Shown: positions 36,201 through 48,990, counted from the first letter of the stretch. The stretch: DNA of 64,000 nucleotides from Hirundichthys speculiger (GCA_018398805.1 JAGFBZ010001895.1:2377001-2441000); one strand, 5' to 3'. Notes: generated from the sequence alone by a model not told the origin. Numbers and translations are program-made.

Positions 36201-39200
36201 TTTGTTGGAACGCTAACACTTAAGTATTTCAAGGAAAGTTATTTTCCTTGTTTAAGTTTCTCAGCTTATCCTCTTCACCTCGCAGCATTTAGCCGTTAAA
36301 GCTCATCTCATTGGAACAACCCGTAGCAGTGCAAGCATTTATTCTCCAGTCAATCCGATTGTATTACAGCATCATTAAGGCCTGTCACACAGCAGCATTG
36401 TTCTCCGCCTGCTGTTTTCAAAAGCATTGAAGTAGCCACTGTGAGAAAGCTACATTGTTTTCTGCTGGCTCTCACCATGGCTTACGGCTTACGCTGTTAC
36501 TCCTTTCCTGTTTCACTCCATAGTTTGTGTGTGTGTGTTTCTCATTAGTAGTTTATGTAGTGTCATTCTGTGTTAATTTGTGTTGTATTATGGATTGTGT
36601 ATTTTTTTGATGTCAGAACTTTTACAGTACATTACAAGTCATGCAGCACTTAGATCACGTCGAAGTGAACAACCTCTACTAAGTGAAAGTGTTGGTGTTA
36701 ACTTCCATGACAAAAGAATTACTATTGGTAAGCTATATCATTCGCAAGTAATAAAATAAAACGCACTGATATAGAGACATGTATTTATACATACATCCAT
36801 ATTTTAATTCCAGGTTCATTCAAGTGGCAGAATTCAGTTCAGATTTAATCAGTTCACTTCAGTTCTGCGGATAAGAAGGATCTCCTATAATCACTGCCTT
36901 GTTGAGTCATTGTTTTATGAAGAGGATAGGCATTGTTATCCATTGTGCTTTTCATTTTATGAAGCATCTCTCCTCTTTGTACAATCATCATCACAATCAT
37001 CACTCAATCTAGAGGCTGAAAAACAGTTGCCATAACAGAGCCAGCCAATCCAAAAGATGACTGTAAATGAGATTGCACTCTCCACAGACTTGTAGAGGAT
37101 GTGCAACCTCTTGCTGCATATCTTCACTGAAGGACAGAACCTTCCTCAAAAACTACACTCTGTCTCTGATTGTTGATCCGTTAAACACATAGGTATTTAT
37201 ACTCCTTCAACACCTCCACCTCTTCTCCCATAGTGAAAATAGTATTTGACTTATTCCTGGTCCTACTAAAATCTACAGTTGTCTCTTTTGTCTTGTTCAC
37301 ATTCAAGATGAGACGGCTGTTGCCACGCAGTGCCACAGAGGGGTCTGTAGTCGGACTCCTGTCCTCCACTGGCCCCCACACTAATGATGTAGCGGCACCA
37401 AGATCCTGGGGGGGATGGTGTTCTCCATACAAATATTTTTGTAGTCCAAATAAAATGCTTTCAATGTTAAGAATATATTATTTTTGTCATACTCTACATT
37501 GCTTTTGCATCTTTTGTTGCAGTGTAAGAAAGTGATGTGTTCAGACTGGAGCAGTTGCTGAACAAAACAGTTGATCAAGTGGAGGGAGAGCATTTTACAG
37601 GATTTTTTTTTCTTAGTCCCCATAGAGCTTATCTTGTGAAACACAAACGTACACATTCACACCTCGGCACAGCCGCGTGGGAAGCTGATGCTTCGGGAGA
37701 TCTTATGTGGAAGTTCATGTGTGCTGACAGGGTGTGCGTATACATGTGTGTGTGCGTGATGATGATTTGAGCTGTCTGCTGTGTTTTTACAGAAATTAAT
37801 TTGCTGCGCGTGTGGATGTAGTTTGATTAACTGCATTCTGCTTAATCTGTCTTTTAAGTAATGGAAGGAAAACCAGCACAGCAGATGAGGATTTGGAGGC
37901 AGTTCAGGAACTTTATGTGCACAAAAATATTTTGTTTATTGATAAGGGAAAAAATGCAAAAAGTCCCCTTTAGATTAGTTATGCAGCACGTGCCAATTAA
38001 AATAAAATGTGTTGATGTGAATACAAGGCCTTTTGTGCAAGGCTATCAGGACACTCCCTATGTAAACATCCTCATATCTCTTTCGAGGGTAAATTTCCGT
38101 CAGCTAATCATATAAGGAGTAAGGCGGATGGCTTTACTCTACATCTGATTAACTGAAGCTGGATCACACTGATGTGATTATGGAGAAGTCTTTGGACTCT
38201 GTGACGACAGTCTGCAGACTCTCACGATCACTCAAGGTATTCAACCTGATATTTGCTTGATGCATTTCCATGTCAGTACAAAGGTAAAGTGATACAACTG
38301 AAGAGGAAACCTCAGGAGTTAAATCGACATCAGTGGGATATAATGGGAGAAAAAGAAGCTAAATGCAATAACTGTGATATAAAGCTGGTTCAAAATTGCC
38401 AATTAAGTTCTTGACAAAATGCTCACAATGCCTCAATCCATCACAGGTATAAAATGAAAGGTATTTATGCTGCACCTGCTTACAAAAAATGTGCTCTTCA
38501 TATAGTTAAAGTCTGTAAAGGGAAGCCATTTTCTTTCCTCTAAAAAAAAATTTGACTGACGTCAAATACCTGAGGTATTTATTGAATAAGGTTTGCCATC
38601 ATACAAATGTGTGATTCTTTGTTTATTTGATTTTGTTCCTCTTTGGAACCAAAATGAACTGACCCTGTTGGACCCAGTGGTCTTGGAATCTATGTTAAAA
38701 CAAAGTGGAAACTTCAGTGAGGTCAAGGTCCATGATGAATGGAAGTCAGTGCAACGTCCTAAACCGTTTAGCTGGGCAAGCTTGTATTTGTTTCTGTGTA
38801 TGTGCACCGAGTTTTTAGTGTACATGTTTGTACAGTATGTGTACCGTGAGGTCCAGTTACACAAGCCGTCAGCCAGTCATTTGCCATTCGATACGTGTGA
38901 CTGATACCAGGATTGGATGACCATTGAAGCAGAGACACCTCTTGTTATTTTGAGCAGATGTTATTTGCTGGGACATTAACAAGCAGCAGAGCATAAAGGG
39001 TCTGTTTATTCAGAAGCATTGTCAAAAAAGAGAGGCAAAGTAAAGTAGATCTTCTTTCTTCAAAAAGCTATTTGCATTATAGATTCAGCAAAAGCACACT
39101 TACCTTTTTCCAGCCCTGCCAGCCTGCGATTGTTTTTAATTAAGATCTAATCATGTACAGGAGTATTACAGCGAGTGTACAAGCTATCAGCTTTGGTCAT

Positions 39201-42016
39201 TCAAGTTGATAGCTTATTCTACATGATTCATGATTAGTGTTTTAGCATTTTCACAGTCATCAGTCTGCAAAATTGCATCATGTATTCTTTGTAGAAGTAG
39301 GTTATCTGGTGGATAATGTGCTTCTGCAAAGAAGTGAGAGAGCAGCTTTCCTCAATGTACTTGTTAACTTTGAATATGATAGTGCTACAGCTGTGCTGGA
39401 AGTGCTTTTAATCTTTGTTTTGTGCTCTTCCACAGGGGTGATCCTGACCTTGTGAAGCTGAATGTAGCCATAACCAGTGGTTACCTCCTTTATGGCAAGT
39501 TTTGTTGTTTTTGTTTTTTTTACAATTGTGTGTTTGTGCAATAAATAATCAAAGAATAAACATAAGGTGAAAAGGAGTTAAAGTCTGAAGTAACATGGTT
39601 GTAATACTACAATTCTATTCAAAATCACGAGGAATTATGCAACCGTTATTCAAACAAACTCTAGCTCTCACCCTTTCCCCTAAAACTCACGTGGACACTT
39701 TATATATTTTACAATGCTTGTTTATTTTGCCATCATGTTATATAGTGATGCAGTTCTGTAATTGATCTAAGAACAAAGCATTGCATGAACAAATATAAAC
39801 AGTTAAGACAATGGGTGGTAGCTCAGTTTTGCAAACTGACTTGTGACAATCCCTTCCATGACCCTGGAACTGTTTCAGAGATACTTTTCCTTTTTCACAC
39901 ACATCAAGATTGACTTCATTACATACAGTATAAACCTTCTGTGCTCATGCTCTGATCCAGGAAAGATGCAGTGTGTGCAACCTTACCAGTCCTGCTATAC
40001 TATCAAATGACAGCGTGTAACAAGATCCATTCCAAAAAAATGAAGTGCTTTGTAAATTGTAGATGATGATGATGATGTTGATAGAATTGCTTGATTGCAA
40101 ATCTCATAAATTCATGTTTTATTCACAATGGAGCATAGAAAATATATTAGATGTTAAAAGTGAGACACTTTATCATTTAATGGAAAACGTAAACTCAGTT
40201 TGTATTAGATGGAGGCAGACATGGGCAACAAGAGACTGGAAGAATGAGTGGTACCACAGTATTTTCTGCATTATCTTGAAACTTATTACATCACTGAACA
40301 GCCAATGCAGGTTAGAAATTTATCATTTCATATGTAAACGTGATACCAAAAAGCTGCCGTCTTCTTTGGGCCGAAGCTCATTTAAAATGGACTCAGGCAA
40401 AGTGGAAAATTGTCCCGTGGCCCACATAAATTAAAATTTGAAACTGTATTTGGGAACCATAAATGCCACATCTTTCAGAACAATAAGTGATGATGGTGGT
40501 GATGCATTCTTTTGTTATTTTGTGAAAGTTACAAAATAGCAGGGTGTCTTTCCTTCACCAGTGGTACCACTTCACTGACAAAACAGGATCCCTGAATTCC
40601 CAGACAATTGTCTCTTCTGTTTTTCTCCTTTTAATGACTGCTGAGTGGTTGCCCATATTTTTCAGTATTTTGTCTCACGTATTTAAGCTGAAGCTAAAGC
40701 CTGAATAATACTGCACATTATCTACTGACAGCATGCCGAATTCAGATTTGTATTCGTAAAACCACTATGTTATTTTTGGTTGAATACATTGTCAACCTAC
40801 AACAACACCACTTTAATTAACAGGTGGGATTTTATTTTTAAAAAGTTATTTTTTTAAAGTTCATATTTCACAATTGGGTCAGTATTTTATTCTGGGTGCC
40901 TTTGTGCAAAGATGTCAGGCTGTTCGGACGTTCAAGGCTATGACCAGAGTTTAGATTCCCGATTACATGTTCCTGCCTCCAGATGTCCTTGTCATTGTCT
41001 GTAATAAAACACAAGAATGGAAATGCAATCATATTTGTTCTGATTACTCCTCCCTCCCCGTCTCTAGACCTTGTGCTGCTAGCGTGTAACTGGAGTACCA
41101 TGGGGGACAGTTTTTTTGTTTGCCACCACTTGGCGGCGCTCTATGCCTATGGATATGTCTTGGTGAGTCTATCATTTTTCAAGTCTTATACTATATAAGA
41201 CCTAGAAAAAAAAAAGCAATCAGCAGTCTTGGAGGATATTATGTCCATGTTTTATGTTTTTTTTGTTTGTTTGTTTGTTTGTTTGTTTTTTTTGGGGGGG
41301 GGGGTTTCTGTCAAAAAAAACAATCTGACAGTCTATTTTATTTCAGATCTGAGCATTGTGGCTTTGTGAAAAACAAAACTGTTTCTCTTATGAGAATGTC
41401 ACGATCAGTCCTTCGAGGACACTGTATCACTTTTGTTTTTGTACCACTTCATTCATTTGTGCTGTGTGTTTGGTTTTTGCAGACTCGTGGTGTACTTCCC
41501 TATTTTGCCAATTTTCGTCTCATTTCAGAGTTGTCCACACCATTTGTGAACCAAAGGTGAGAAAACCTTGTTTTTAAATAATCATCTATTTTTCATCATA
41601 TTTCCAGACTTGTGTCGTACTACATAACTGACATATTTCTTACATTTCTTAATTCCCCTTACTCCAGATGGTTCTTCGAGGCATTAAAATACCCCCGCTC
41701 ACATCGAATGGTGGTACTAAACGGTGTTGCCATGGCAGTGGTGTTCTTCCTTGTCCGCATTGCAGTGATGCCGTCCTACTGGGCCAGTGTATTTGCCACT
41801 TTCGGTACTCCAGAATTTGAACGGCTGGGCTTGGGCCCCCAGGTGGCCTGGATCACCTCCTGCATCGCTTTGGATATTCTGAACACTATCTGGATGTATA
41901 AGATTGCCCGTGGCTGCTACAAAGTTCTGACTGGGAAAGGAGGCCGGAAAGTTAAGGACGGAGCAGAGAAATCATCTCCTCTAGACATGAAGCATGCAAA
42001 CAACCACACAGACTAA
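33116..42016 (+). CDS. tlcd4: TLC domain-containing protein 4 (TMEM56), complete
   Basis: Six coding exons join to 270 codons plus stop: 33116-33261, 34933-35022, 39436-39494, 41068-41162, 41483-41556 and 41668-42016. All phases agree. The product is a multi-pass membrane protein with a TLC (TRAM-LAG1-CLN8) domain from about residue 42 to 240. Visible landmarks are EWNSR (45-49), hydrophobic segments at about 8-25, 55-70, 87-105, 165-185 and 213-232, the paired histidines VCHHLAALYAY (118-119) and VNQRWFFEALKYP (152-164). The C-terminus is basic and hydrophilic. Length and motif order match vertebrate TLCD4 (human about 263 aa). TLC proteins act on or sense membrane lipids; the biochemical role of TLCD4 is not settled. 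The start ATG has G at -3 and +4. The intron after exon 3 uses a GC donor. Which fish paralogue (a or b) it is cannot be decided here. Confidence 0.93.
33262..34932 (+). other. tlcd4: tlcd4 intron 1 (coding)
   Basis: 1,671 bp. It contains a short (TA)n at 33946-33962 and the hAT-type element at 34329-34808, whose right end is only 124 bp from the next exon. Acceptor: TCAATCCCCAG. Confidence 0.85.
34329..34808. mobile_element. Non-autonomous hAT-type element with 8-bp TSD
   Basis: The left terminus CAGTGGTTCTCAAACT (34329-34344) and the right terminus AGTTTGCGCACCACTG (34793-34808) are inverted repeats with two mismatches in 16. The 8-bp target duplication GTATATAG is perfect (34321-34328 and 34809-34816). 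Subterminal GTACCAC-type motifs recur near both ends. There is no transposase; the interior is AT-rich. Length (480 bp), termini and 8-bp duplication fit a hAT MITE. Confidence 0.9.
34933..35022 (+). CDS. tlcd4: tlcd4 coding exon 2
   Basis: Completes R49 and encodes LVSTVHALIVGLFCLYILWF and the acidic loop DDEVNANPV, ending inside W79. Acceptor CCCAG, donor TG|GTAAGA. The H55 region (TVHALIVG) matches the first TLC-domain helix of TLCD4 proteins. Confidence 0.92.
35023..39435 (+). other. tlcd4: tlcd4 intron 2
   Basis: 4,413 bp. It holds a T/C-rich region (35520-35760), a conserved-looking block (36300-36430), a LINE fragment on the minus strand (37020-37440) and otherwise AT-rich DNA. Open frames here show no domain. 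Confidence 0.85.
37020..37440 (-). mobile_element. LINE reverse-transcriptase fragment (Rex1-like)
   Basis: Minus-strand translation of 37181-37432 contains LNVNKTKETTVDFSRTRNK and MGEEVEVLKEYKYL, the region after the catalytic core in fish LINE ORF2 proteins. The next expected motif is HLDNKL.W, which in this window is represented by the LINE fragment at 52440-52945. Frames break on both sides. Upstream minus-strand sequence to about 37020 looks like decayed continuation. Confidence 0.7.
39436..39494 (+). CDS. tlcd4: tlcd4 coding exon 3 (GC donor)
   Basis: Completes W79 and encodes GDPDLVKLNVAITSGYLLY plus one base of D99. The acceptor is TTCCACAG. The donor is TATG|GCAAGT: no GT in phase is available, and GCAAGT is the usual context of GC-AG introns. 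Confidence 0.9.
39495..41067 (+). other. tlcd4: tlcd4 intron 3, GC-AG type
   Basis: 1,573 bp, starting GCAAGT and ending CCGTCTCTAG. It contains a (GAT)n run at 40062-40077; no repeat element is recognised. Confidence 0.85.
41068..41162 (+). CDS. tlcd4: tlcd4 coding exon 4 (histidine pair)
   Basis: Residues D99-L130 with GDSFFVCHHLAALYAYGYVL, including the HH signature of TLC proteins. Donor TTG|GTGAGT. Confidence 0.93.
41261..41304. repeat. (GTTT)n and G run in tlcd4 intron 4
   Basis: Several GTTT units are followed by a T-run and eleven G. They lie inside the 320-bp intron 41163-41482. Confidence 0.85.
41483..41556 (+). CDS. tlcd4: tlcd4 coding exon 5
   Basis: Residues 131-154 plus two bases of R155: TRGVLPYFANFRLISELSTP then FVNQ. 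Acceptor TTTTTGCAG, donor AAAG|GTGAGA. Confidence 0.92.
41668..42016 (+). CDS. tlcd4: tlcd4 coding exon 6 and stop
   Basis: Residues 155-270: RWFFEALKYPRSHRMVVLNG, a hydrophobic helix with FFLVRIAVMP, then VAWITSCIALDILNTIWMYK and a basic tail ending HANNHTD. TAA ends at 42016. The acceptor TTACTCCAG follows an intron of only 111 bp. Confidence 0.93.
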
Positions 42017-45000
42017 TGGAAGAATCCTCAGACACAGACATGAGCAGGGAGGGAGCCTGGACGTCCAGGAGCCTCTCTCTCTGTTTTCTATGGCCTCAGC
42101 ATCCCTCCCACCTTCAGTCTTGGAGTCCTCAGGTTCTAACTCCACCAGGGGATGACGAGAGTGCTCTTTGGCTCACTGAAGCACCAGCGTTCGCAACCTC
42201 ACCTTTTTTCAGTGACAAATTGCTGTACTGCTTGTGGGGGGGTATGTTTTGGTTGCAGACAACAAAGTAGAGCTCACAAGCACACTTTTAACACCATCTG
42301 GTAATCGCCTCTTCTGTCACTACCACCATTCCTCTCTCATCTACTCTCACACTCATTTCCAGCCAAAGCCCAGTCCTCTGAAGTGCCTGTGAAAAACAGG
42401 AGAGCAATAATAGAACACAACCACCCCCCTCACTTTCACTCTCTGAGGCTTCTTCCCTCATTCATCCTCCATCCACACTCGAAGATACGTGACCTCCAGA
42501 GTGAATAACTCTCAGACCCACGCACTGCTTGTGAACCTACAGGGCTCTTGTGTTAACCTCATCAAACCTCAGAGCAAGAGACAGTAAAAACACCATAATG
42601 CCTCTCGTACAGTATTACCTGCTGTGGCCTCCTCGTAACAAGTAGCGCCTATTTATGTCACCAGCCATGCCCTTATACCACTTTAAAATTTAGATGACAT
42701 GTTTAAAACATCAAGAGCCCTTGCTCCTGTGCATGCAGGAGAGGAAAAAAAACAACTATCAAACAGCCTTGGCTTCTCACTGGATTGTCGTCATGTTAGC
42801 ATTGCTGTGTTTCTTTTTTATTTCTATTTTTTTGGCTATATTACTCTATCCATCTCGTTGCAGTAACATTACGTCTATTGCAGCCTTCTGGTTCATCTCG
42901 AATGTTTTTGTTCTACCTCTCCCCCTGCCTTACAGAAACTTTGTAAACACAATCCTCATTTTTTTTTTTTTTTACACTAAGGAGTGATCTATTTGTTTGA
43001 AATGTTTTCTCATCACTCTCTTCCAGCATCACAGCTTATCCCGGCCAGTGCATTGAATCTGAGTCACGTTACATCCTCCAGTGGGATGTACAGTCTATAC
43101 GTTGAATTCAGTGCTTCGTCTTTCTGCAGAATATCAGCGATAGGAATGCTGGCAGTATGACATTTTAAAACTATCTTCCCATAAGCTATATTAATTAGGA
43201 AGGAATCAGTGATAACAGCTGCATTATGGTGATCTGCATGCTTATTTTTTCTGTGTAAACTGTAGAGCATCATTGTAGAGCATGGCAACAGTAACATATT
43301 TCTGTGATGCCTTAGTTATTTGTCAAGATAGATGGAAACCATCTAATTAATGATTGCAATACTTTAATGTTAAAAGGGGGTTTGTCTCCCAAATTGTCTT
43401 CTTCCCTCACCCAGAGCATAATCAATGCATGAATTTAATGTATTTTTGATTATTTCTCCTCTCTGCATGTCTCTACAGCATAAACACATGCACCTATGTA
43501 GATACCGTCTGCATAGTATCCGTATATCTAATTGTTAACCCATCTTCTATATGCCAGTTGATCGTACTTGGTTTTACAAATACATGAATTGGTCCAGTCG
43601 AACAGTCAGCACACTATTATTACTGCACAGCAGCTGATATCATGACAGACAGAAACACAAGACCTTTCAGGTTTTACTTTTGCCTCACAAGTAGGTGATG
43701 GGGAATGTGATCCTCAGGATAAGTTTGTACTCTGTTCACATATTTATTCATGTAACCTCAGTTATTCCCTCTCATTTGACACAGGACTCGTGATATTGTT
43801 AGATTTCCGTTGAAGAGTTTTTAACTGAATCAGATCTATGATCTGACACCCGATCCAGGTTTCTGTACTAGTTGAGCACAAATATTGACCAAATGTCCCC
43901 AAAAATGTGCAAGAAAATGCAAACTAATGTCCGTCTTCAGTAAGAGTCAGTAGGGGAATAGTGCCTGGTAGATCAACTGCACTGAACAGAACACAAGAAG
44001 GTATAATGAGATTTAGTTTAATTTTATTTTTGTTTTCAGATTCTGTGTTTTCATTTCTCACTCAAGGCCGTTTATTTGCTCTTTTTAAATCATCAAAAAG
44101 ACATGATACAACTTGTTTTTTTTTTTTGTTTGTTTGTTTTTTAAGCCTTGTATACAGTACAACTCAATACTACCTACACAAACAGGCTTGGATGTCTAAA
44201 ACTAGCCATTGTTTCTGTAGTTGGATGGATAGTTTTAGCAGTCTGAGAGTGTCTGGTGGGATTTTCACTGTGGAAATATAAAGCACACTCTCTGTGGAGC
44301 ACTAACTCTGGGATCTCCTGTATTTCTGTCTGTCACTACAGAGGAGGGACTGCGGTATATTGTGCCTTTACTCAAACAGCGGATGTGATGCAGTCAAACT
44401 TGGATAAGCATGAACTTTCTTATGAAGTGATTATTGCCTCTGTATTCTTTATGTATACTCTGTATATTTTTCTAGCCTGTCAGCACAGTTATTGTCCGGC
44501 CAAGTATTATTACCCAAAGCTGATCCTTTTATGGGGGGAATCTGGTGTTCATTTTAATGCTCTCTTGAAGAGAGGGTTATGTCCTTGAATGTTGGAAGGG
44601 GTGTTGGGGTACATTATGATGATCTTACAGCTCTGACTCTCCAAGTATCTGAGGTAAAAATGGCAATCAATATGTTTTGGCACTGGCTCTTTGAAGCTAT
44701 CATCCATTAGACGGCTGTCATCTCATGTCTCTAGCCTCCAAAACTCAAAGCTGTGAATATTCAGTCGATACACTAGTGTGAGAGACTTTAATGAGACTGG
44801 CTGAGCAGTGACGTTAGTATGCTTGTTGCACAGCTTCTTATTTTCTTTGGGATGTTTTTTAGTTTAGACTGAGACTGCTGTGTTGTGAAGGTCTCATGCA
44901 CAATGTAAGAAGTACATGGTCCTGGTTGTCCATAAACCAAGCTTTAGTACTTATCAGGGCTTTCTGCAGAATATATTTCATTTTCAATCTCAACCCTGGG

Positions 45001-45670
45001 CTGTTCAGAAATTAATGTGATAATGAATTAATAATGTGTTTTAATTATGATTTACATTCTAAGTATTGAATCAGGTTTGAAAACTCGTGATTACATAGTT
45101 TATGAAATAATGCAAATACAATATTTAGGCATTTACATCTTAAAAATCTCTTGGAATCACCTCAATCTTCTGTCATCAGATTATTGATATGTTGGGTAAA
45201 ACATAAGAAAGCTATACCCCAGTTCCTCGAATGTTCATGGTACTTGTGGGGGGAGGGGCAAATTATACTTTTGCCCCAGTTTTGTTTTCTTTTTTAAATA
45301 TCAAAAGTGATTGATTGTGTCCAATGAAATATAACTGAATCTCAAGGATGTCTAAAAGTGTATAATGGTAAATCACTCCAAAAAGTGATGTTAAAATGAT
45401 TTTCCAGTGTGGCTTCCCTTTCTGTATTTTAACGCAATGCAATTTCGTATTATATCATGACCTTTTTTTTTTTTTTTTTTTTCTGGAGGTTTTAATGTGA
45501 AATGGCCTACGCTACACAGACCCTGGAGTTCCTGTCTGAGCATCACTTTGTGACTCAGACCGGTGTTGTCTACAATGACCACTACTAATGATCTCGTAAT
45601 TGTAGTGCTGAAAGCTGAAACTTACTTGAAAGTATTTTTCTTCAATAAAGTTGAAGACAAGAAAAATAAA
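42017..45670 (+). other. tlcd4: Probable tlcd4 3' UTR with poly(A) signals
   Basis: No further coding exon is visible. AATAAA occurs at 45644-45649 and again at 45665-45670, the first close pair of signals in a transcribed-looking context; an earlier poly(A) site may be used. The stretch has a T-run at 45463-45482. The 3' boundary is uncertain without RNA data. Confidence 0.35.
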
Positions 45671-48240
45671 ACAGATGATGGTCTATTATTTTTAGCTCAA
45701 ATGCTTGTCTTCTTTATGACCCTTCATCCAATGAGATTTTTTTGGATACTTAAAAAAAATGGAACAAGGTCCAGTTATTAACAAATCACTAAACACTGTA
45801 TCATATAAATTAAATAATATATGAAACTTACAAACTAAGACTTATTTTCCTACTGTGGTGGCAGTTATGTTGAAAACAAATATTGAATGGCTGTCTTGAG
45901 GCAGCGTTGCATCAAAACCAGATGTGATTCTATAGCGGAAATCACTGGATGGCCTCAGGAGCACTTCAGAGTCTCGGTGAATGCAGTTCATTGTTGCAAG
46001 CACAAAAACAGCTTATGAGTCTACCATGTAAAGGTAAAAAGTATTAGAGCAAGATCCAGAACGCTTCTTAGAGAATATCTGAGGCGGAGAAGTGAAGCGG
46101 TGTGGAAAACTAGAACACTGTTCTGAGGTCTGAAGAACCAATGGAAATTCTTTAGAAAATGACTTACATTCCCAGTGCCAGAAAGTAGAGCAATCAGTCT
46201 TTTCTTTAGTTCAAAAGTCACCGTGAGGATATGGAGGTGCATACTTTGGTTGCACATTAGTGATGGCGCCATTAAATGCTGAGGGGAAAATAAATGCACA
46301 TTTGACCATTTTTAGTTCCTTTGACAGTATGCATTCACTACGGCATTTTGTTCCTGTATTGATGATGGAGAGTTGGACCTCTGTCAAGTCTACTTCAGCT
46401 TGTGTGGAAAATGACCAGTCCCTCCTGAACCAGTAACAATTTGAGCATGATGAGTCCTCACATTATAATCATGAAACATCAGAGGTGCTAAAGAAAAAAA
46501 AAATCTGGTCATTCATTATATTTAGGTATTCAGCTGACCACATTTACTAGACATAAAGTTGCAGAACACCTGACGGTTTATATTGTAGTCAGTGGGCAGA
46601 TGGGTGCATCACTTCTTTATATATATCTTTATATTCTTTAAATATAAACTCATCAGGCCTCGTGATCTGTTTCCAGTTCAATATTTGTGCTTCCCACCAG
46701 TCTGAAGGCTTCTTTTTTGTTAGCCTCTCTGACAACTCTGACGAGGTGGAACATCTTCAGCAACTAAGAAAAAGTCCAGTTTCCTTTATTCAAACCTTGG
46801 AAAGTTCCCATGACCTGGATGACTACATTAGCATACCTCTCTGATAACTTCTACAAGTGTTTACACTGAGTTCTCCTTGCACTGTTTGTGTGGAAATGCT
46901 TTATATTGTGGTCATTCAGTTATAATTACATTTCTTTCTTGACAATGATGGTTCACCACTATCCATCAGGTTTTAATAATGAGTTGAAGAGATCTTAATC
47001 CAAACTGAGTTGTTTCAGGAATCTCTTTAGTTTGTTGTTTCCTTGACGCAGACTAATAATTTGACCCTTCTGAAAAAGGATAATATAATGTCCAGAACCA
47101 AAAGATGTGCCTTAAGGAATGAAAAGCTACCCACTGCATCAGTTCAAGCTGAATAAGTTATTGCCAGCTGAAGCACATGAATCTCAGCAGAACATTTCAA
47201 TTTGAGGCTGTTAAATATTTCCTTAGTTATGTTTTTGGAAGCTACTTTTATTTTTTGGGCCAGGCGGTGTATATGCATGATGCACATTAATAGGTGTTGA
47301 GTGGCTGATCCAAATGTACCAAATCACTAGTTCTTGAGCAATAATGTCATCATAAATGTGATCATGTTACGTAGTGTGCATAATGCACAGAGGCAGCAGC
47401 ATTTTCAACCTGTCCAGTCGCTCATCAGTAGACGGTCTGTGTGTGACAGCTCTACCCAGGCAAGCCAGGGCCAGCTGGCTGAGGCTGGCACCGCTACTGC
47501 TTCTTTCAAAATATATTTGTAAATGAGAAGGTAATATTCGACAAGAAAAAAAAAAGGCCAAAATGAGACACTGGAGATGAGATGAAGAAGGTAAAATGAC
47601 AGACGGTCTAAAATTGGAGAGCAGAGAGACATTTGAAGGAGTGTGGAAAGTGAACGATTTGGAGAGGAGTGGAAGCCAAACTAGGGCTCTGATTGAAACC
47701 ATCCCCTGCATGTGTGAGTGTGCACCAGCCGGTGAAGGGGCTTGGCCAGAGTCTGAACAGCTTTACCAAACATGGTCACATAACAGAGGCTCAATGAAAG
47801 TTTCCTCTGCTACTACAGCGCACTTTCAGAGCACAGACTGGCTTCCAACTTCAGTCGTGCATTAGCTGACGATCACGACCTGTATGGTTCTCTATAAATG
47901 CCACATCTCCTCATTCCCTCTTTACAAGGTGTAAAATCCTGCACAAAACACAAGACGGCTTCATTCTGAGCAAGTAATAGTTATGTGAAATAAATAGTTT
48001 ATAGAAAAATGTCTATTTCATGAGGAATTTATGCCGAAGATTTTTCCCAGACTCTGAGAAAAAAAAAAACACATAAAAAAAAAAAAAATCAACATTCCAG
48101 ACTGTGCAGGAGCTATAAACAGAGACCATTTTACAAGGTCTTTAAGCTCTTGATATGAGATTAAATTTACTAAATTCAGCTTGTTAATGGAGAGCCCAAA
48201 ACTGTCACAGCATCATATCATATCTCAGATACAGATACAG
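45671..48240. other. Intergenic, possibly decayed repeats
   Basis: No gene is supported. 46380-47260 has the ragged, many-stop texture of an old transposon relic, but I cannot assign a family. A poly-A pair lies at 48060-48089. Confidence 0.35.
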
Positions 48241-48308
48241 TATCTATCTGTAGATAGATAGATAGATAGATTATCTATCTATCTATATCTATCATCTATC
48301 TATCATAG

Positions 48309-48339
<31 letters not shown>

Positions 48340-48340
48340 A
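48241..48340. repeat. (GATA)n/(TATC)n array with inverted arms
   Basis: Blocks of TATC and GATA alternate, so both orientations of the same tetranucleotide sit within about 100 bp and could pair with each other into hairpins. Confidence 0.95.
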
Positions 48341-48440
48341 AATCATCTCATGTCTTACGATAACACACTGTGCTGTTATTTATTTAACAAGAAGGAAGCC
48401 AAGAAGAAATAATCCTGTGAGCAACACTAGGTACCCCCTC

Positions 48441-48816
48441 ACGCTGGATTCACACAGGAGCAATGCAGCAACGCACAGGGAGTGGTGTCATTGATGTTTC
48501 ATCATCATACCAAAAACAACCAATCAAATTTCTTCCTGCTCGCTACAGAAATAACCCATGGACTTTGAATCAGTCTCATCTCTGTGCGTGATTCTTTGGC
48601 CAGCTCTAACTGCGTAGCCGCAACTCGATTGGCTGATGCTTTGAGCTGACGTGGGAAGGGTTGAAAATGGCTCAACTTTTGACGGAGCCAACACAATCAA
48701 AGCAACTCAAAACCCACAATTCAGTTTGGTGACGGATGATGTCACCCCGTTCAAAGTCTATGGAGATGGATGCAGATGGATGCAGACGATGCGACACAGC
48801 TGTGTAAATCCAGCGT
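48441..48816. mobile_element. Small TIR element (MITE-like), 376 bp
   Basis: ACGCTGGATTCACACAG (48441-48457) and the reverse complement of 48800-48816 (ACGCTGGATTTACACAG) agree in 16 of 17 positions. The interior is moderately GC-rich, encodes nothing recognisable and carries CCAATCA (48518-48524) and an ATTGG further in. No clean target duplication is seen, so the superfamily is open and the true ends may lie a few bases outside. Confidence 0.7.
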
Positions 48817-48831
48817 TAGAGGTTATAACCA

Positions 48832-48990
48832 GTACTTATGATCATAATCTTCACAATCATGTCCCTTGATGAACTGATCAGCAGCAGAGGTGCAGACATT
48901 TTAGCAGTTTTCTAGTCTGGAGTATTCACCTGTGTGTTTATACAATGCCAGGAGGAGAGATGCCAGAGAATCAATTCTAAACCTAAAATC
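48832..48990 (+). mobile_element. Tc1 5'-end relic
   Basis: TTGATGAACTGATCAGCAGC, then TAGTCTGGAGTATTCACCTG and ACAATGCCAGGAGGAGAGAT, parallels the leader and first codons of the Tc1 family at 20965. It decays after about 48990. Confidence 0.55.
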
